Shown: in pieces, positions 53,806 through 61,504 of the stretch | Layout of the letters: each line of letters opens with the position of its first letter | Position numbering within the stretch: the stretch's first letter is position 1 | NCBI GenBank assembly: GCA_021202925.1 | Contig: JAJQCD010000038.1 | Span: forward strand, 224,101 to 288,100 | Length of the DNA: 64,000 nt | Direction: 5' to 3' | Source of the DNA: Clostridiales bacterium | GTDB taxonomy: Bacteria; Bacillota; Clostridia; Lachnospirales; Lachnospiraceae | The notes under the pieces: generated by a model | Database searches by the model: none | The model's input: only the letters and a program-made list of their open reading frames with translations | What the model was told of the DNA's origin: nothing | Made by a program: the position numbers and the translations under genes

Positions 53806-55251
53806 ATGGATAACACACTGGAATTTATCACAAAGGTAATTGATGAAAAAAAGGAAATGATCCTCAACGCAAACGATCGGATCTGGGAATATGCCGAACT
53901 GGCATTTCAGGAGTATCAGTCCGCCGGACTGCTCTGCGAAATTCTGAAAAAGGAAGGATTTGAAGTAGAGACAGGTCTGGCAGAAATTCCCACCTGCTTT
54001 CTCGGACGATATTCTGTCGGTTCCGGGAAACCGGTCATCGGCATCCTCGGCGAATTCGACGCCCTCTCCGCGTTAAGCCAGAAAGCGGCAAGCCCGGTCA
54101 AGGAAGAACTGCAGAAGGGAGCGCCGGGACACGGCTGCGGCCACAGTGCACTGGGAACCGGGGCGCTGGCGGGCGCAATCGCCGTCAAAGAATATTTAAA
54201 GGCGCACAAAAAGGACGGAACGGTCATTTACTTCGGCTGTCCGGCTGAAGAAGGAGCCGGTTCCAAACAGTTCATGGCAAGAGCCGGTCTCTTCGATGAC
54301 GTAGACTTCGTCTACACTTGGCATCCGGCCTCGATCAATCAGGTCGACAACACCCACAACAATGCGATCATGGGAGCCAATTTTCATTTCGAAGGAATCT
54401 CCGCCCATGCCGGCGCGGCGCCCTTTTTGGGTCGCAGCGCCCTGGACGCCTGCGAACTGATGAGCGTCGGCTGCAACTATCTGCGGGAACACATCATCGA
54501 CGGAGCACGTATTCACTATGCCTATATTGATGCCGGAGGAACCGCGCCGAATGTGGTACAGGATCACGCAACGGTCCGCTATGAAGTGCGTTCGCCCTAT
54601 GTCCATCAGGTGAAGGAACTCTTTGCACGCGTTGTGCGCGTGGCACAGGGCGCCGCTCTGATGACGGATACGAAAATGACCTATGAACTCTGCATGGCGT
54701 TTACCGAATGCATCCCCAATCTCACCCTGGCAAAGATCGCCGACGAGGCGCTGACCGAAGTCGGAGCACCGGACTGGGATGCATCCGATTATGAACTCGC
54801 CCACCGGTTTCTCGAATCCTATAACGACTTCACCAAACAGACCATCCGCACGGAGCTTGCACAAATCTACGGTGCAGACCGCATCGATGCAATCTGGGAA
54901 AAGCCGCTTGACGCACAGATTCATCACTTTGACCCACAAAAGATTGTCTCCAGCTGTGGCTCCACGGATGTGGGGGATGTAGCAGCGGCAGTTCCGACCG
55001 TTCAGTTTCGCATTGCCGGCTGTTGTGCCGGAAACGTCGGGCATACCTGGCAGATGACCGCCCAGACCTGCAGCCCCCTGGGCCACAAGGGTCTCCTGAC
55101 GGCGGCCAAAGCCATCGCGCTCGGCTGTATCCGCACGATGAACCGTCCGGAAGCAATCGAAGCCGCCAAGGCCGAAGTGAAAACCCGAAACGGCGGGCAT
55201 TACGTCTGTCCGCTGCCCGATTATGTGAAACCGCCCCTGGATTCCTATTAA
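53806..55251 (+). CDS. AbgB-like M20 amidohydrolase
   Basis: A 481-residue M20-family metallopeptidase closely resembling p-aminobenzoyl-glutamate hydrolase subunit B. It has GILGEFDALSALSQKAA, GHGCGHSALGTGALAGAIAVKE (metal His), FGCPAEEGAGSKQFMARAGLFDDVDFVYTWHP, ISAHAGAAPFLGRSALDACELM and STDVGDVAAAVPTVQF. The start ATG 53806 has only a weak RBS; ATG 53782 is in frame. It is 37 bp after the ABC ATPase, so the pair probably imports and cleaves an N-acyl or p-aminobenzoyl amino acid. No abgA partner is present; a homo-oligomer is likely. Confidence 0.9.
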   Translation: MDNTLEFITKVIDEKKEMILNANDRIWEYAELAFQEYQSAGLLCEILKKEGFEVETGLAEIPTCFLGRYSVGSGKPVIGILGEFDALSALSQKAASPVKEELQKGAPGHGCGHSALGTGALAGAIAVKEYLKAHKKDGTVIYFGCPAEEGAGSKQFMARAGLFDDVDFVYTWHPASINQVDNTHNNAIMGANFHFEGISAHAGAAPFLGRSALDACELMSVGCNYLREHIIDGARIHYAYIDAGGTAPNVVQDHATVRYEVRSPYVHQVKELFARVVRVAQGAALMTDTKMTYELCMAFTECIPNLTLAKIADEALTEVGAPDWDASDYELAHRFLESYNDFTKQTIRTELAQIYGADRIDAIWEKPLDAQIHHFDPQKIVSSCGSTDVGDVAAAVPTVQFRIAGCCAGNVGHTWQMTAQTCSPLGHKGLLTAAKAIALGCIRTMNRPEAIEAAKAEVKTRNGGHYVCPLPDYVKPPLDSY

Positions 55252-55264
55252 AAAGCACCCTTAC

Positions 55265-56614
55265 TTACAGCCCCAGGAAGGCGGTTGCGACCTGAAAATA
55301 AATCACCAGACTCAGTCCATCAACCACTGTCGTGATCAGCGGTGCTGCCATGATCGCCGGATCAAGGTGCATCGCTTTCGCGACAATCGGCAGGATCCCG
55401 CCGACGGTCTTGGCAATCACAACCGTTGCGAGAATACTTAAGGATACCGTCAGACAGATCAGCGTATTGCCGGGATAACGGATATTCAGCTGGATCAGGT
55501 TCACCAGACAAAGCGCAGAGCCGGTCAGCAGTCCCACCCGGACTTCCTTCCAGATTACCTTTGGAAAATCCGTCAGTTCAATGTCACCAACCGCCATACC
55601 ACGAATCACCATCGTACTGGACTGGCTTCCCGAGTTTCCGCCGGTGTCCGTCAGCATCGGAATAAACGTGACAAGCAGCGGAATCACGGCAAAGGCAGCC
55701 TCGTAACGTTCCAGGATCCCGCCGGTAATCATACCGCTCAGCATCAGAACCAGCAGCCAGATAATACGATTCTTTGCAAGCGTAAATACACTCGTCTTCA
55801 GATACGGCTTCTCACTGGGAAGCATCGCCGCCATCTTCTCAAAGTCTTCCGTCGCCTCTTCTTCCATGACATCCACAATATCATCAACCGTGACAATGCC
55901 GACCAGACGGTTTTCGTGATCCACCACAGGCAGACTCAGCAGATCGTAATCGCGGAAGGTCTCCATGACATGCTCCTGATCCTCCGTCGTCACGGCAGAG
56001 ATGACCTGATCATCCATAATATCCTGGATGATCGTCTCATAAGGATTCATCAGCAGATCTTTCACCGTGACAACGCCTTCCAGCCGACGCTGATCATCCA
56101 TCACATAACAGGTATAAATCGTCTCCTTATCCACGCCATACCTGCGGATATAGGCGAAGGCCTGTTCCACCGTCATATTCCCTTTCAGCCCCACATACTC
56201 GGCAGTCATGATACTGCCGGCGCTGTCCTCCGGATACTGCAGGAACTGATTGATCAGGCGCCGGGTTTCCGGCGTCGCATTCTGCAGCACACGCTTTACC
56301 ACATTGGCAGGCAACTCTTCTACCATGTCAACCGCATCATCCACAAACAGATCCTCCAGCAGAGTCTGAATCTCCCTGTCTGTGATTCCATTGATGATAT
56401 GCTCCTGCTTTTCCACCGCCAATTCCGCGAAAACGTCGGTTGCAAGCTCCTTCGGGAGAATACGGAAGATCAGCAACGTCTTCTCGGCGTCCAGATCCTC
56501 CATGAATGCCGCAATATCAGCCGGATTCGCGTCAACCAGAATCTCCTTCACCCGACGATAATTCTTCGCTTCGAGAAGTTCGGTCAGCAGCTCGATCAAT
56601 TCTTGTCTTTTCAT
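55265..56614 (-). CDS. mgtE: Magnesium transporter MgtE
   Basis: A 449-residue MgtE-type Mg2+ channel. The N-terminal helical domain (RQELIELLTELLEAKNYRRV, ADIAAFMEDLDAEKTLLIFRILP) is followed by two CBS domains (about 130-255; FLQYPEDSAGSIMTAEYVGL, LVGIVTVDDIVDVMEEEATED) that gate the pore by sensing Mg2+. Five C-terminal helices include the pore segment with PMLTDTGGNSGSQSSTMVIRG. It is complete. Start ATG 56614 follows GAAAGGAGAG. A long leader (56615-57146) with a short ORF and a hairpin precedes it. Confidence 0.97.
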   Translation of the reverse strand: MKRQELIELLTELLEAKNYRRVKEILVDANPADIAAFMEDLDAEKTLLIFRILPKELATDVFAELAVEKQEHIINGITDREIQTLLEDLFVDDAVDMVEELPANVVKRVLQNATPETRRLINQFLQYPEDSAGSIMTAEYVGLKGNMTVEQAFAYIRRYGVDKETIYTCYVMDDQRRLEGVVTVKDLLMNPYETIIQDIMDDQVISAVTTEDQEHVMETFRDYDLLSLPVVDHENRLVGIVTVDDIVDVMEEEATEDFEKMAAMLPSEKPYLKTSVFTLAKNRIIWLLVLMLSGMITGGILERYEAAFAVIPLLVTFIPMLTDTGGNSGSQSSTMVIRGMAVGDIELTDFPKVIWKEVRVGLLTGSALCLVNLIQLNIRYPGNTLICLTVSLSILATVVIAKTVGGILPIVAKAMHLDPAIMAAPLITTVVDGLSLVIYFQVATAFLGL

Positions 56615-56766
56615 TGGTTTACTCTCCTTTCATCGGATCGATTTGTCAAACTGGAGTCGATGAAAGCAGAATACGGACAAATAAAAAGCCATCGTCAGTA
56701 CACGGCGGATGGCTGTCATAAGCGCAACAGAATAAGAAATCCGGGAATCCCGTGATCTCTTTTCTA

Positions 56767-56889
56767 TCAACATTGAAATCGTATCAATATCTGGAACGGG
56801 AGACTTGCTATTCGTATAGGAACACTCCCGTCGGTTGCACACTCATGATGCCCGGACTCTGATTTCATCCTTCGACTTCGGTCTACCAT
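56767..56889 (-). CDS. Possible leader peptide upstream of mgtE
   Basis: A 40-residue ORF starting MVDRSRRMKSESGHHEC and ending LIRFQC. The RBS is AAAGGAGACTGAAT with good spacing, stronger than many genes in the window. Composition is basic at the N-terminus and hydrophobic near the end (PIRIASLPFQILIRF). It lies 152 bp upstream of mgtE on the same strand and 70 bp after a terminator-like hairpin, so it could be a regulatory leader whose translation controls mgtE. The peptide resembles nothing I know, and may be chance. Confidence 0.4.
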   Translation of the reverse strand: MVDRSRRMKSESGHHECATDGSVPIRIASLPFQILIRFQC

Positions 56890-56956
56890 ATTCAGTCTCC
56901 TTTCCTTTCATTCGGCCAAATCCCCGGGCCGTAACGGGATGCCACACAGCATGTGG

Positions 56957-56978
56957 AAAAAGCTGTCACCGGCAGCTT
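56957..56978 (-). terminator. Terminator-like hairpin in the mgtE leader
   Basis: On the minus strand AAGCTG pairs with CAGCTT across CCGGTGA, followed by TTT. The stem is short (6 bp), but the loop and U-run have the attenuator pattern. Another stem (CACATGC/GTGTGGC region) lies right after it. Confidence 0.4.
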
Positions 56979-57111
56979 CTTTCGTATGCCATTGGCAAAT
57001 GAAACAGTTGATCCATACATGGTTAGAGTAACACATCCGGAACCCGGAAATCAACCCTCCAATTATGAATAAATTGTGAACAAATGTGAACATCTCCAAC
57101 TTTTTCCACAC

Positions 57112-57140
57112 AAAAAATCCCCCGAATAATCAGGGGATTC
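57112..57140 (-). terminator. Terminator after the tRNA pair
   Basis: On the minus strand AATCCCC pairs with GGGGGATT across TGATTATTC, followed by six Ts, directly after tRNA-Met. Confidence 0.85.
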
Positions 57141-57146
57141 CTGAGC

Positions 57147-57220
57147 TAGCGGAAGGGAGATTTGAACTCTCGACACCACGGGTATGAACCGTGTGCTCTA
57201 GCCAACTGAGCTATTCCGCC
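57147..57220 (-). tRNA. tRNA-Met (CAT), elongator type
   Basis: A 74-nt cloverleaf on the minus strand, from GGCGGAATAGCTCAG to TTCCGCTA. The anticodon stem-loop is CACGG-TTCATAC-CCGTG with anticodon CAT, and the T arm has GAG-TTCAAAT-CTC. The acceptor GGCGGAA pairs with TTCCGCT (one G-U) with discriminator A. The initiator features (C1-A72 mismatch, three G-C pairs in the anticodon stem) are absent, so it is elongator Met, although a CAU-Ile with modified C cannot be fully excluded. CCA is not encoded. Confidence 0.93.
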
Positions 57221-57234
57221 ATATTCAGATGGTA

Positions 57235-57307
57235 TGGGGCCTACAGGGCTCGAACCTGTGACCCTCTGCTTGTAAGGCAGATGCTCTCCCAGCTGAGCTA
57301 AGACCCC
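57235..57307 (-). tRNA. tRNA-Val (TAC)
   Basis: A 73-nt cloverleaf on the minus strand beginning GGGGTCTTAGCTCAG. The anticodon stem-loop TCTGC-CTTACAA-GCAGA carries TAC, the T arm is ACAGG-TTCGAGC-CCTGT, and the acceptor end is GGCCCCA with discriminator A. It is 14 bp upstream of tRNA-Met, with which it shares a transcript. CCA is not encoded. Confidence 0.95.
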
Positions 57308-57408
57308 ATACAGAGTCCTGATTGGTTGTCTCAATCAAGACTGCTTACATAGTATACCTTGAATTTTTCTAATTGTCAACACTTTTCGAAATTTTTTGTT
57401 GAAACTTT

Positions 57409-58428
57409 TTAGTTGAACCCGAAAAACTTCTGGCTGATTTTATAACCGGCAATCGAAAGTGTGCGTCCTCCTTTGCCCGGCAGATTCATACTCTGTCCGA
57501 GGAACCCCCAGCGCAGGCGCATGAACAACGCCAGATTCATCTTCCGCAGATACTGCCACAATTCCTTCTTTTTTTCCATATTCTCATCCAGGCCCGAACG
57601 AATTGCCAGAATCGAAGAAATCGTCATCATAATTTCCAGATAACGCACCATATAGTGGCGCAGCTTCCGGTTCGCGATCTTTGACTCATTGAAATAACCA
57701 AGCATCAGCTTTGTCACCAGCAGCTGCTGGTCAATCCGTCCAATCATCACCTGCTCATTGACCGACTGATCCGACCGCCCGATGAAATAGCGGTAAAAAT
57801 TCACATCCAGATAATAAAAATTCCTCACATAAGGGAGCGGCTGAAACACAAAAATATTGTCCACATAGAATGTATGCTTCGGCAGTTCCAGACCGCAGCT
57901 TCTCAGCATTTCCGTACGATAGATCACAGAATGCATCAGAATATACTGTCCCAGCCGAAATGTCTTCACATCGTCCCAGGTACAAAGCTTCCGCTTTGGC
58001 AAAGCCGAACTGTACTGCATCACTTTCTTATGCTTTGCGCCCTGTTTCTCATAGACAAAATTGGTAATCAGAAGATCCAGCGTCTGCTCTCCCATGACAA
58101 ACTGGCGAAGCGTCTCAAGCACCTCCTGATAGGCCTCCCCGTTCACCCAGTCGTCGCTGTCCACAACCTTGAAGAAAACGCCCGACGCCGCCCGCAGTCC
58201 CGCGTTCACCGCTTCGCCGTGTCCTCCATTTTCCTGATGAATCGCGCGGCAGATACCCGGGTAGTTCCTCTCATACTCATCGGCAATCTGAGCCGTGTGA
58301 TCCTTCGTCGATCCATCATCAACAATCAGAATTTCCACCTCATCCCCGCCCGGAAGCAGAGACTCAATGCAGACTCTCATATAGTCTTCCGAATTGTAAC
58401 AGGGAATCGCAATTGATAACAGTTTCAC
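57409..58428 (-). CDS. Family 2 glycosyltransferase
   Basis: A 339-residue GT-A fold glycosyltransferase. Nucleotide-sugar residues are visible in SIAIPCYNSEDYMRVCIESLL, ILIVDDGSTKD, and the acidic motif VVDSDDWVN. The C-terminal part is amphipathic (RLRWGFLGQSMNLPGKGG), which may attach it to the membrane. Sugar and acceptor are unknown; a role in cell-surface glycan synthesis is usual. Start ATG 58428, 2 bp after the CPBP protease gene, so both are co-transcribed. Confidence 0.92.
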   Translation of the reverse strand: MKLLSIAIPCYNSEDYMRVCIESLLPGGDEVEILIVDDGSTKDHTAQIADEYERNYPGICRAIHQENGGHGEAVNAGLRAASGVFFKVVDSDDWVNGEAYQEVLETLRQFVMGEQTLDLLITNFVYEKQGAKHKKVMQYSSALPKRKLCTWDDVKTFRLGQYILMHSVIYRTEMLRSCGLELPKHTFYVDNIFVFQPLPYVRNFYYLDVNFYRYFIGRSDQSVNEQVMIGRIDQQLLVTKLMLGYFNESKIANRKLRHYMVRYLEIMMTISSILAIRSGLDENMEKKKELWQYLRKMNLALFMRLRWGFLGQSMNLPGKGGRTLSIAGYKISQKFFGFN

Positions 58429-58429
58429 T

Positions 58430-59221
58430 TTATTTCCCTCTCATTCTGTAAACTGAATATATCACAACGGCTCCGCCTGCGGCAGCCGTCACAGCCAGCC
58501 CGGCCGCACTCCCCCTCAGAAATCCGTTGATCTCACGGGCCGTAAACACAATCGCCGTCAGGTTCGCTGCCACATGAACAATCCATGCCGAAAAAAGGTT
58601 TCTCCGTCGTTCACACACAACCGCAAGCAGCAAACCTACCAGGAATGCGTAACAACCCTGATACAGAGTACCATGAAACAGCCCGAAATAGATCGAAGAA
58701 ACGCACGCCGCCGGAAAAAAAGACATCTCCTGTCTGAGACTGCGAAACGCATATCCCCGGAAAATCAGTTCCTCCACGGCCGGAATCACGAAACCGGTAC
58801 AGAGAATCTGCAGCCACAGGGGAGGAAGATAAATGGTCTCTGCTGTCTCCTGCCATCCCTCCTGCGCAAAAGGGAGCAGCATCAACAGGTGATTCAGGCA
58901 CAGGCAGATCCCAATCCCGGCTGCCATGGGAAACAGAATGTCGTCACGGAATGTCTCCTGATTCCCCGCGATCCCGGTACCACGACTGAGGCCACGAAAT
59001 CCCGGCTGCATTCGTCTGACATCGCCCGGACAGAACCATCCCAGCAAAAGCACCGTCACCGCGGCTGAAACTGCTGTTAAAGGCAGTCTCAGTTCCTGTC
59101 CCGCTTCTCCCCTGCAGAAACTCCAGACCGCAACGATCAGGGCACTGGCTGTCTCGTATACCAGCAAAGGCACAAGCATCCACAAAGCCACCCGCAGGAA
59201 CCTCCTCAGCCGTTCCTCCAT
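58430..59221 (-). CDS. CPBP-family intramembrane metalloprotease
   Basis: A 263-residue protein with about seven hydrophobic segments. The CPBP/Abi motifs are EELIFRGYAFRSLRQE (EExxxR), FGLFHGTLYQG (FxxxH) and IVHVAANLTA (HxxxN). Families act in prenyl-protein processing, bacteriocin self-immunity or peptide maturation, and nothing nearby decides. I chose ATG 59221 because AAGGTGG and GGAAGGA lie ahead; an ATG at 59245 has no RBS. It is coupled to the glycosyltransferase downstream. Confidence 0.88.
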   Translation of the reverse strand: MEERLRRFLRVALWMLVPLLVYETASALIVAVWSFCRGEAGQELRLPLTAVSAAVTVLLLGWFCPGDVRRMQPGFRGLSRGTGIAGNQETFRDDILFPMAAGIGICLCLNHLLMLLPFAQEGWQETAETIYLPPLWLQILCTGFVIPAVEELIFRGYAFRSLRQEMSFFPAACVSSIYFGLFHGTLYQGCYAFLVGLLLAVVCERRRNLFSAWIVHVAANLTAIVFTAREINGFLRGSAAGLAVTAAAGGAVVIYSVYRMRGK

Positions 59222-59265
59222 TCCTTCCACCACCTTTGCAAACATCCCAAGTATAACAAAAGATG

Positions 59266-59294
59266 TTGCATTTTTCCAGTAAAAAAACTATAAT
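59266..59294 (+). promoter_or_regulatory. Promoter of the carbamate kinase gene
   Basis: TTGCAT (59266-59271), a 17-bp spacer and TATAAT (59289-59294), 35 bp ahead of the start codon. Confidence 0.65.
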
Positions 59295-59329
59295 GTTTGT
59301 ATCTATTCTGCAAGAAAGAAGGAACCTCC

Positions 59330-60268
59330 ATGTCGAAAAAAAGAATCGTAATGGCCCTCGGCCACAATGCACTGGGCACCAACCTCCCTGAACAGAAGGA
59401 AGCGGTCACCCGCACCGCAAAAGTGATCGCGGACTTTATCCAGAATAGCTGGCAGGTGGCGATCGTGCACAGCAATGCGCCACAGGTCGGCATGATCCAT
59501 ACCGCAATGAACGAACTCAGCAGGAATCATGCAGACGAAGGGTACACACCTGCGCCGATGTCAGTCTGTTCGGCCATGAGTCAGGGCTACATTGGTTATG
59601 ACTTGCAGAGCGGCATCCGCTCCGAGCTTCTCCGGCGTGGCATCTATAAACCGGTTTCCACCATCCTCACGCAGATGATGGTCGACCCTTACGACGATTC
59701 CTTCTATCACCCGGTCAAGAAGATCGGCCGCATCATGACTCGTGAAGAAGCAGATGCCGAGGAAGCACGCGGCAATTATGTGACGGAAATCCCCGGTAAG
59801 GGATTTCAGCGTATCGTATCCGCACCAAAACCGGTTTCCATCGTTGAGATCGACGCCATCCGCGCGCTCCTTGACGCAGATCAGATCGTCATTTCCTGCG
59901 GGGGCGGCGGTATCCCCGTTCTGGAGCAGGGAGCCCGTCTGAAGGGTGCGAGCGCCGTCATTGAAAAGGATCTGGCTGCCGGCCTCCTGGCAAAGGAAGT
60001 GGATGCCGACGTGCTGATGATTCTGACCAGCGTCGACTGCGTGACCCTGAATTACGGCACTCCGGACGAACGGCCCATCCACTCCATGAACACGGAGGAA
60101 GCGGAGAAGTTCATCCGTCAGGGGCACTTCGAATTTGTCTCCATGCTGCCAAAGATTGAAGCCGCGCTCTCTTTCATCAAAGCAGGAAAGGGACGTTCCG
60201 CAATCATCACTTCACTGGAGAAAGCGGAAGAAAGCATCGAAGGAAGCGCCGGGACAATGATCCACTGA
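59330..60268 (+). CDS. arcC: Carbamate kinase
   Basis: A 312-residue amino-acid-kinase-fold protein that transfers phosphate between carbamoyl phosphate and ADP, making ATP. It shows IVMALGHNALGTNLPEQKEA (the usual GGNAL has His for the second Gly), AIVHSNAPQVG, VSAPKPVSIVEIDAI, VISCGGGGIPVLEQG and EKDLAAGLLAKEVDADVLMILTSVD. Start ATG 59330 follows GAAGGAAC. It has its own promoter and terminator, with no arginine deiminase or ornithine carbamoyltransferase nearby. The partner producing carbamoyl phosphate must be elsewhere. Confidence 0.94.
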   Translation: MSKKRIVMALGHNALGTNLPEQKEAVTRTAKVIADFIQNSWQVAIVHSNAPQVGMIHTAMNELSRNHADEGYTPAPMSVCSAMSQGYIGYDLQSGIRSELLRRGIYKPVSTILTQMMVDPYDDSFYHPVKKIGRIMTREEADAEEARGNYVTEIPGKGFQRIVSAPKPVSIVEIDAIRALLDADQIVISCGGGGIPVLEQGARLKGASAVIEKDLAAGLLAKEVDADVLMILTSVDCVTLNYGTPDERPIHSMNTEEAEKFIRQGHFEFVSMLPKIEAALSFIKAGKGRSAIITSLEKAEESIEGSAGTMIH

Positions 60269-60325
60269 TCGCACAGTCAAGCCCGGAATGCTCCGGCAGG
60301 CATCAGAAGCTGTCACAGATCCACC

Positions 60326-60379
60326 AGACAGGCCTCCGAACCGCAGAATTCTGACTGCGGCCGGAGGCCTGTCTTTTTA
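60326..60379. terminator. Terminator after arcC, shared with the CobW operon
   Basis: AGACAGGCCTCCG pairs with CGGAGGCCTGTCT, with CCGCAG/CTGCGG nested inside, followed by a T-run on plus. A long, near-perfect stem. Confidence 0.85.
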
Positions 60380-60478
60380 TTCATCCGCAATGACTCCGGA
60401 AATCTGCATCCCGCATTTCCCTGCCATGAAATCCAACGAAACGAAGCCGAACATACAGGCCGGATTTCGCTTCATCAT
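60377..60478 (-). CDS. Possible 33-residue Cys/Met-rich peptide
   Basis: An open frame starting with two ATG codons (60478 and 60475) and encoding KRNPACMFGFVSLDFMAGKC followed by GMQISGVIADE. It begins 6 bp after the stop of the CobW-YcgQ gene and ends at the terminator. Two Cys and five Met in 33 residues would suit metal binding. The RBS is poor (CGGAA), so translation would depend on coupling with the gene before. No known family comes to mind. Confidence 0.4.
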   Translation of the reverse strand: MMKRNPACMFGFVSLDFMAGKCGMQISGVIADE

Positions 60479-60484
60479 TTCCGA

Positions 60485-61435
60485 TCAGTTGAATGTCACG
60501 ATCTCGTCAATCTGCTCTGCCGGCTCTACACTCTCCGCGTAAAGCACCGGCCCCTCGCCATCATAATCCTGCCAGTATTCGATCTCCACCCGCGCGCGAA
60601 CCTTTACCCACTGCCTGGTCTGCAGATTCTTCGCCTCTCTTGCCTTGCAGACATAACCAAGGAATGTCATGTCCTGAGCGCAACAGGTCATCGCCATCCG
60701 ACCGGGTACAAAATAGTTCTTCGGGAAACGATCCGACTTCAGCACCATACCGGTAAACTCCACTACCTTTCCCTTGTAGCGATTCGGCTTGTCCATGCAG
60801 TCAATATACCAGAGTCCATAATGTTCCGGCTGAATCTCAATCACATCCGCCTTCATATCATAGGGCAGATCTTCCTCATTGATCTCATCGATCTCCCCGT
60901 TCTGATCTTCGAACACAATATCACAGCGGGTATTCATGGATTTGAGCATCCGCTTGTACCGCTCCAGATCCTCGATTCCATCGCACCGATTGCATATAAT
61001 CAGCTCCGATCCTTTTACCATCGCATTGAACAGGGATTTCATGTTCTTGACATAAATCTCAAACGTAGCCATATTCACAATGGTGATCTGCTGATATATC
61101 GTCCAATCCTGTGGGAGAACCAGCTCATCCTGGTTCCACATTCCGTTCCATTCCACCAGCACACGCTCCGGCCGGTGCAGGCGGCCCAGTTCCGCCAGGT
61201 GCTGCGGATTCATGTCCTCCATATTCTCCACATACACCACGGAAGTATTCGTATCCTTCAGCAGAGCGGAGTCGAATTCATTCTCACCTTCTTCGCAGAC
61301 AAGAAGCAACGTCTTTCCGTCTGTCCGAAAATAATCCTGATCCATCGTAAAACTCAGAAACTCCGTCTTACCCGCTTCCAGAAACCCATTGATCATGAAT
61401 ACCGGTGTCATATTATCCTCCAGCACTGTATCCAT
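60485..61435 (-). CDS. CobW-like GTPase fused to a YcgQ (TIGR03943/DUF1980)-like domain
   Basis: A 316-residue fusion. The N-terminal G3E GTPase domain has a Walker A GFLEAGKTEFL (17-27) and an NRCDG in place of NKxD, but lacks the GCxCC metal motif of CobW metallochaperones. From about residue 215 the sequence resembles the C-terminal part of Bacillus YcgQ: GKVVEFTGMVLKSDRF, FVPGRMAMTCCAQDMTFLGY and WVKVRARVEIEYW. That part has a Cys-Cys-x2-Asp motif suitable for metal. Start ATG 61435 follows GGAGG. It follows the His-rich CobW gene, so they probably share zinc or another metal as substrate. Confidence 0.85.
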   Translation of the reverse strand: MDTVLEDNMTPVFMINGFLEAGKTEFLSFTMDQDYFRTDGKTLLLVCEEGENEFDSALLKDTNTSVVYVENMEDMNPQHLAELGRLHRPERVLVEWNGMWNQDELVLPQDWTIYQQITIVNMATFEIYVKNMKSLFNAMVKGSELIICNRCDGIEDLERYKRMLKSMNTRCDIVFEDQNGEIDEINEEDLPYDMKADVIEIQPEHYGLWYIDCMDKPNRYKGKVVEFTGMVLKSDRFPKNYFVPGRMAMTCCAQDMTFLGYVCKAREAKNLQTRQWVKVRARVEIEYWQDYDGEGPVLYAESVEPAEQIDEIVTFN

Positions 61436-61504
61436 TCTTCATTCCTCCATCCTGATTCCCATCGCAGTCCGGCTGATATCCGGCTGACCCGGAAACAAAA
61501 CCGT

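Larger units (their letters stand above)
56615..57146 (-). promoter_or_regulatory. Long leader region of mgtE
   Basis: The 532-bp gap between mgtE and the tRNA genes holds, in transcription order, the tRNA terminator (57112-57140), a T/A-rich segment with a possible promoter, a terminator-like hairpin (56957-56978), a 40-codon ORF (56767-56889) with a strong RBS, and a second short ORF overlapping the mgtE RBS (MTAIRRVLTMAFYLSVFC at about 56719-56630, RBS poor). I did not recognise a known Mg2+ riboswitch. Confidence 0.4.

Noticed and set aside
56615..57110. M-box (ykoK) riboswitch upstream of mgtE
   Set aside because: I looked for the GGTGAGGCTCCTA and GCTACTGCC-type segments on the minus strand and found only a partial CCTATACGAATAGC-like resemblance, too weak to call.
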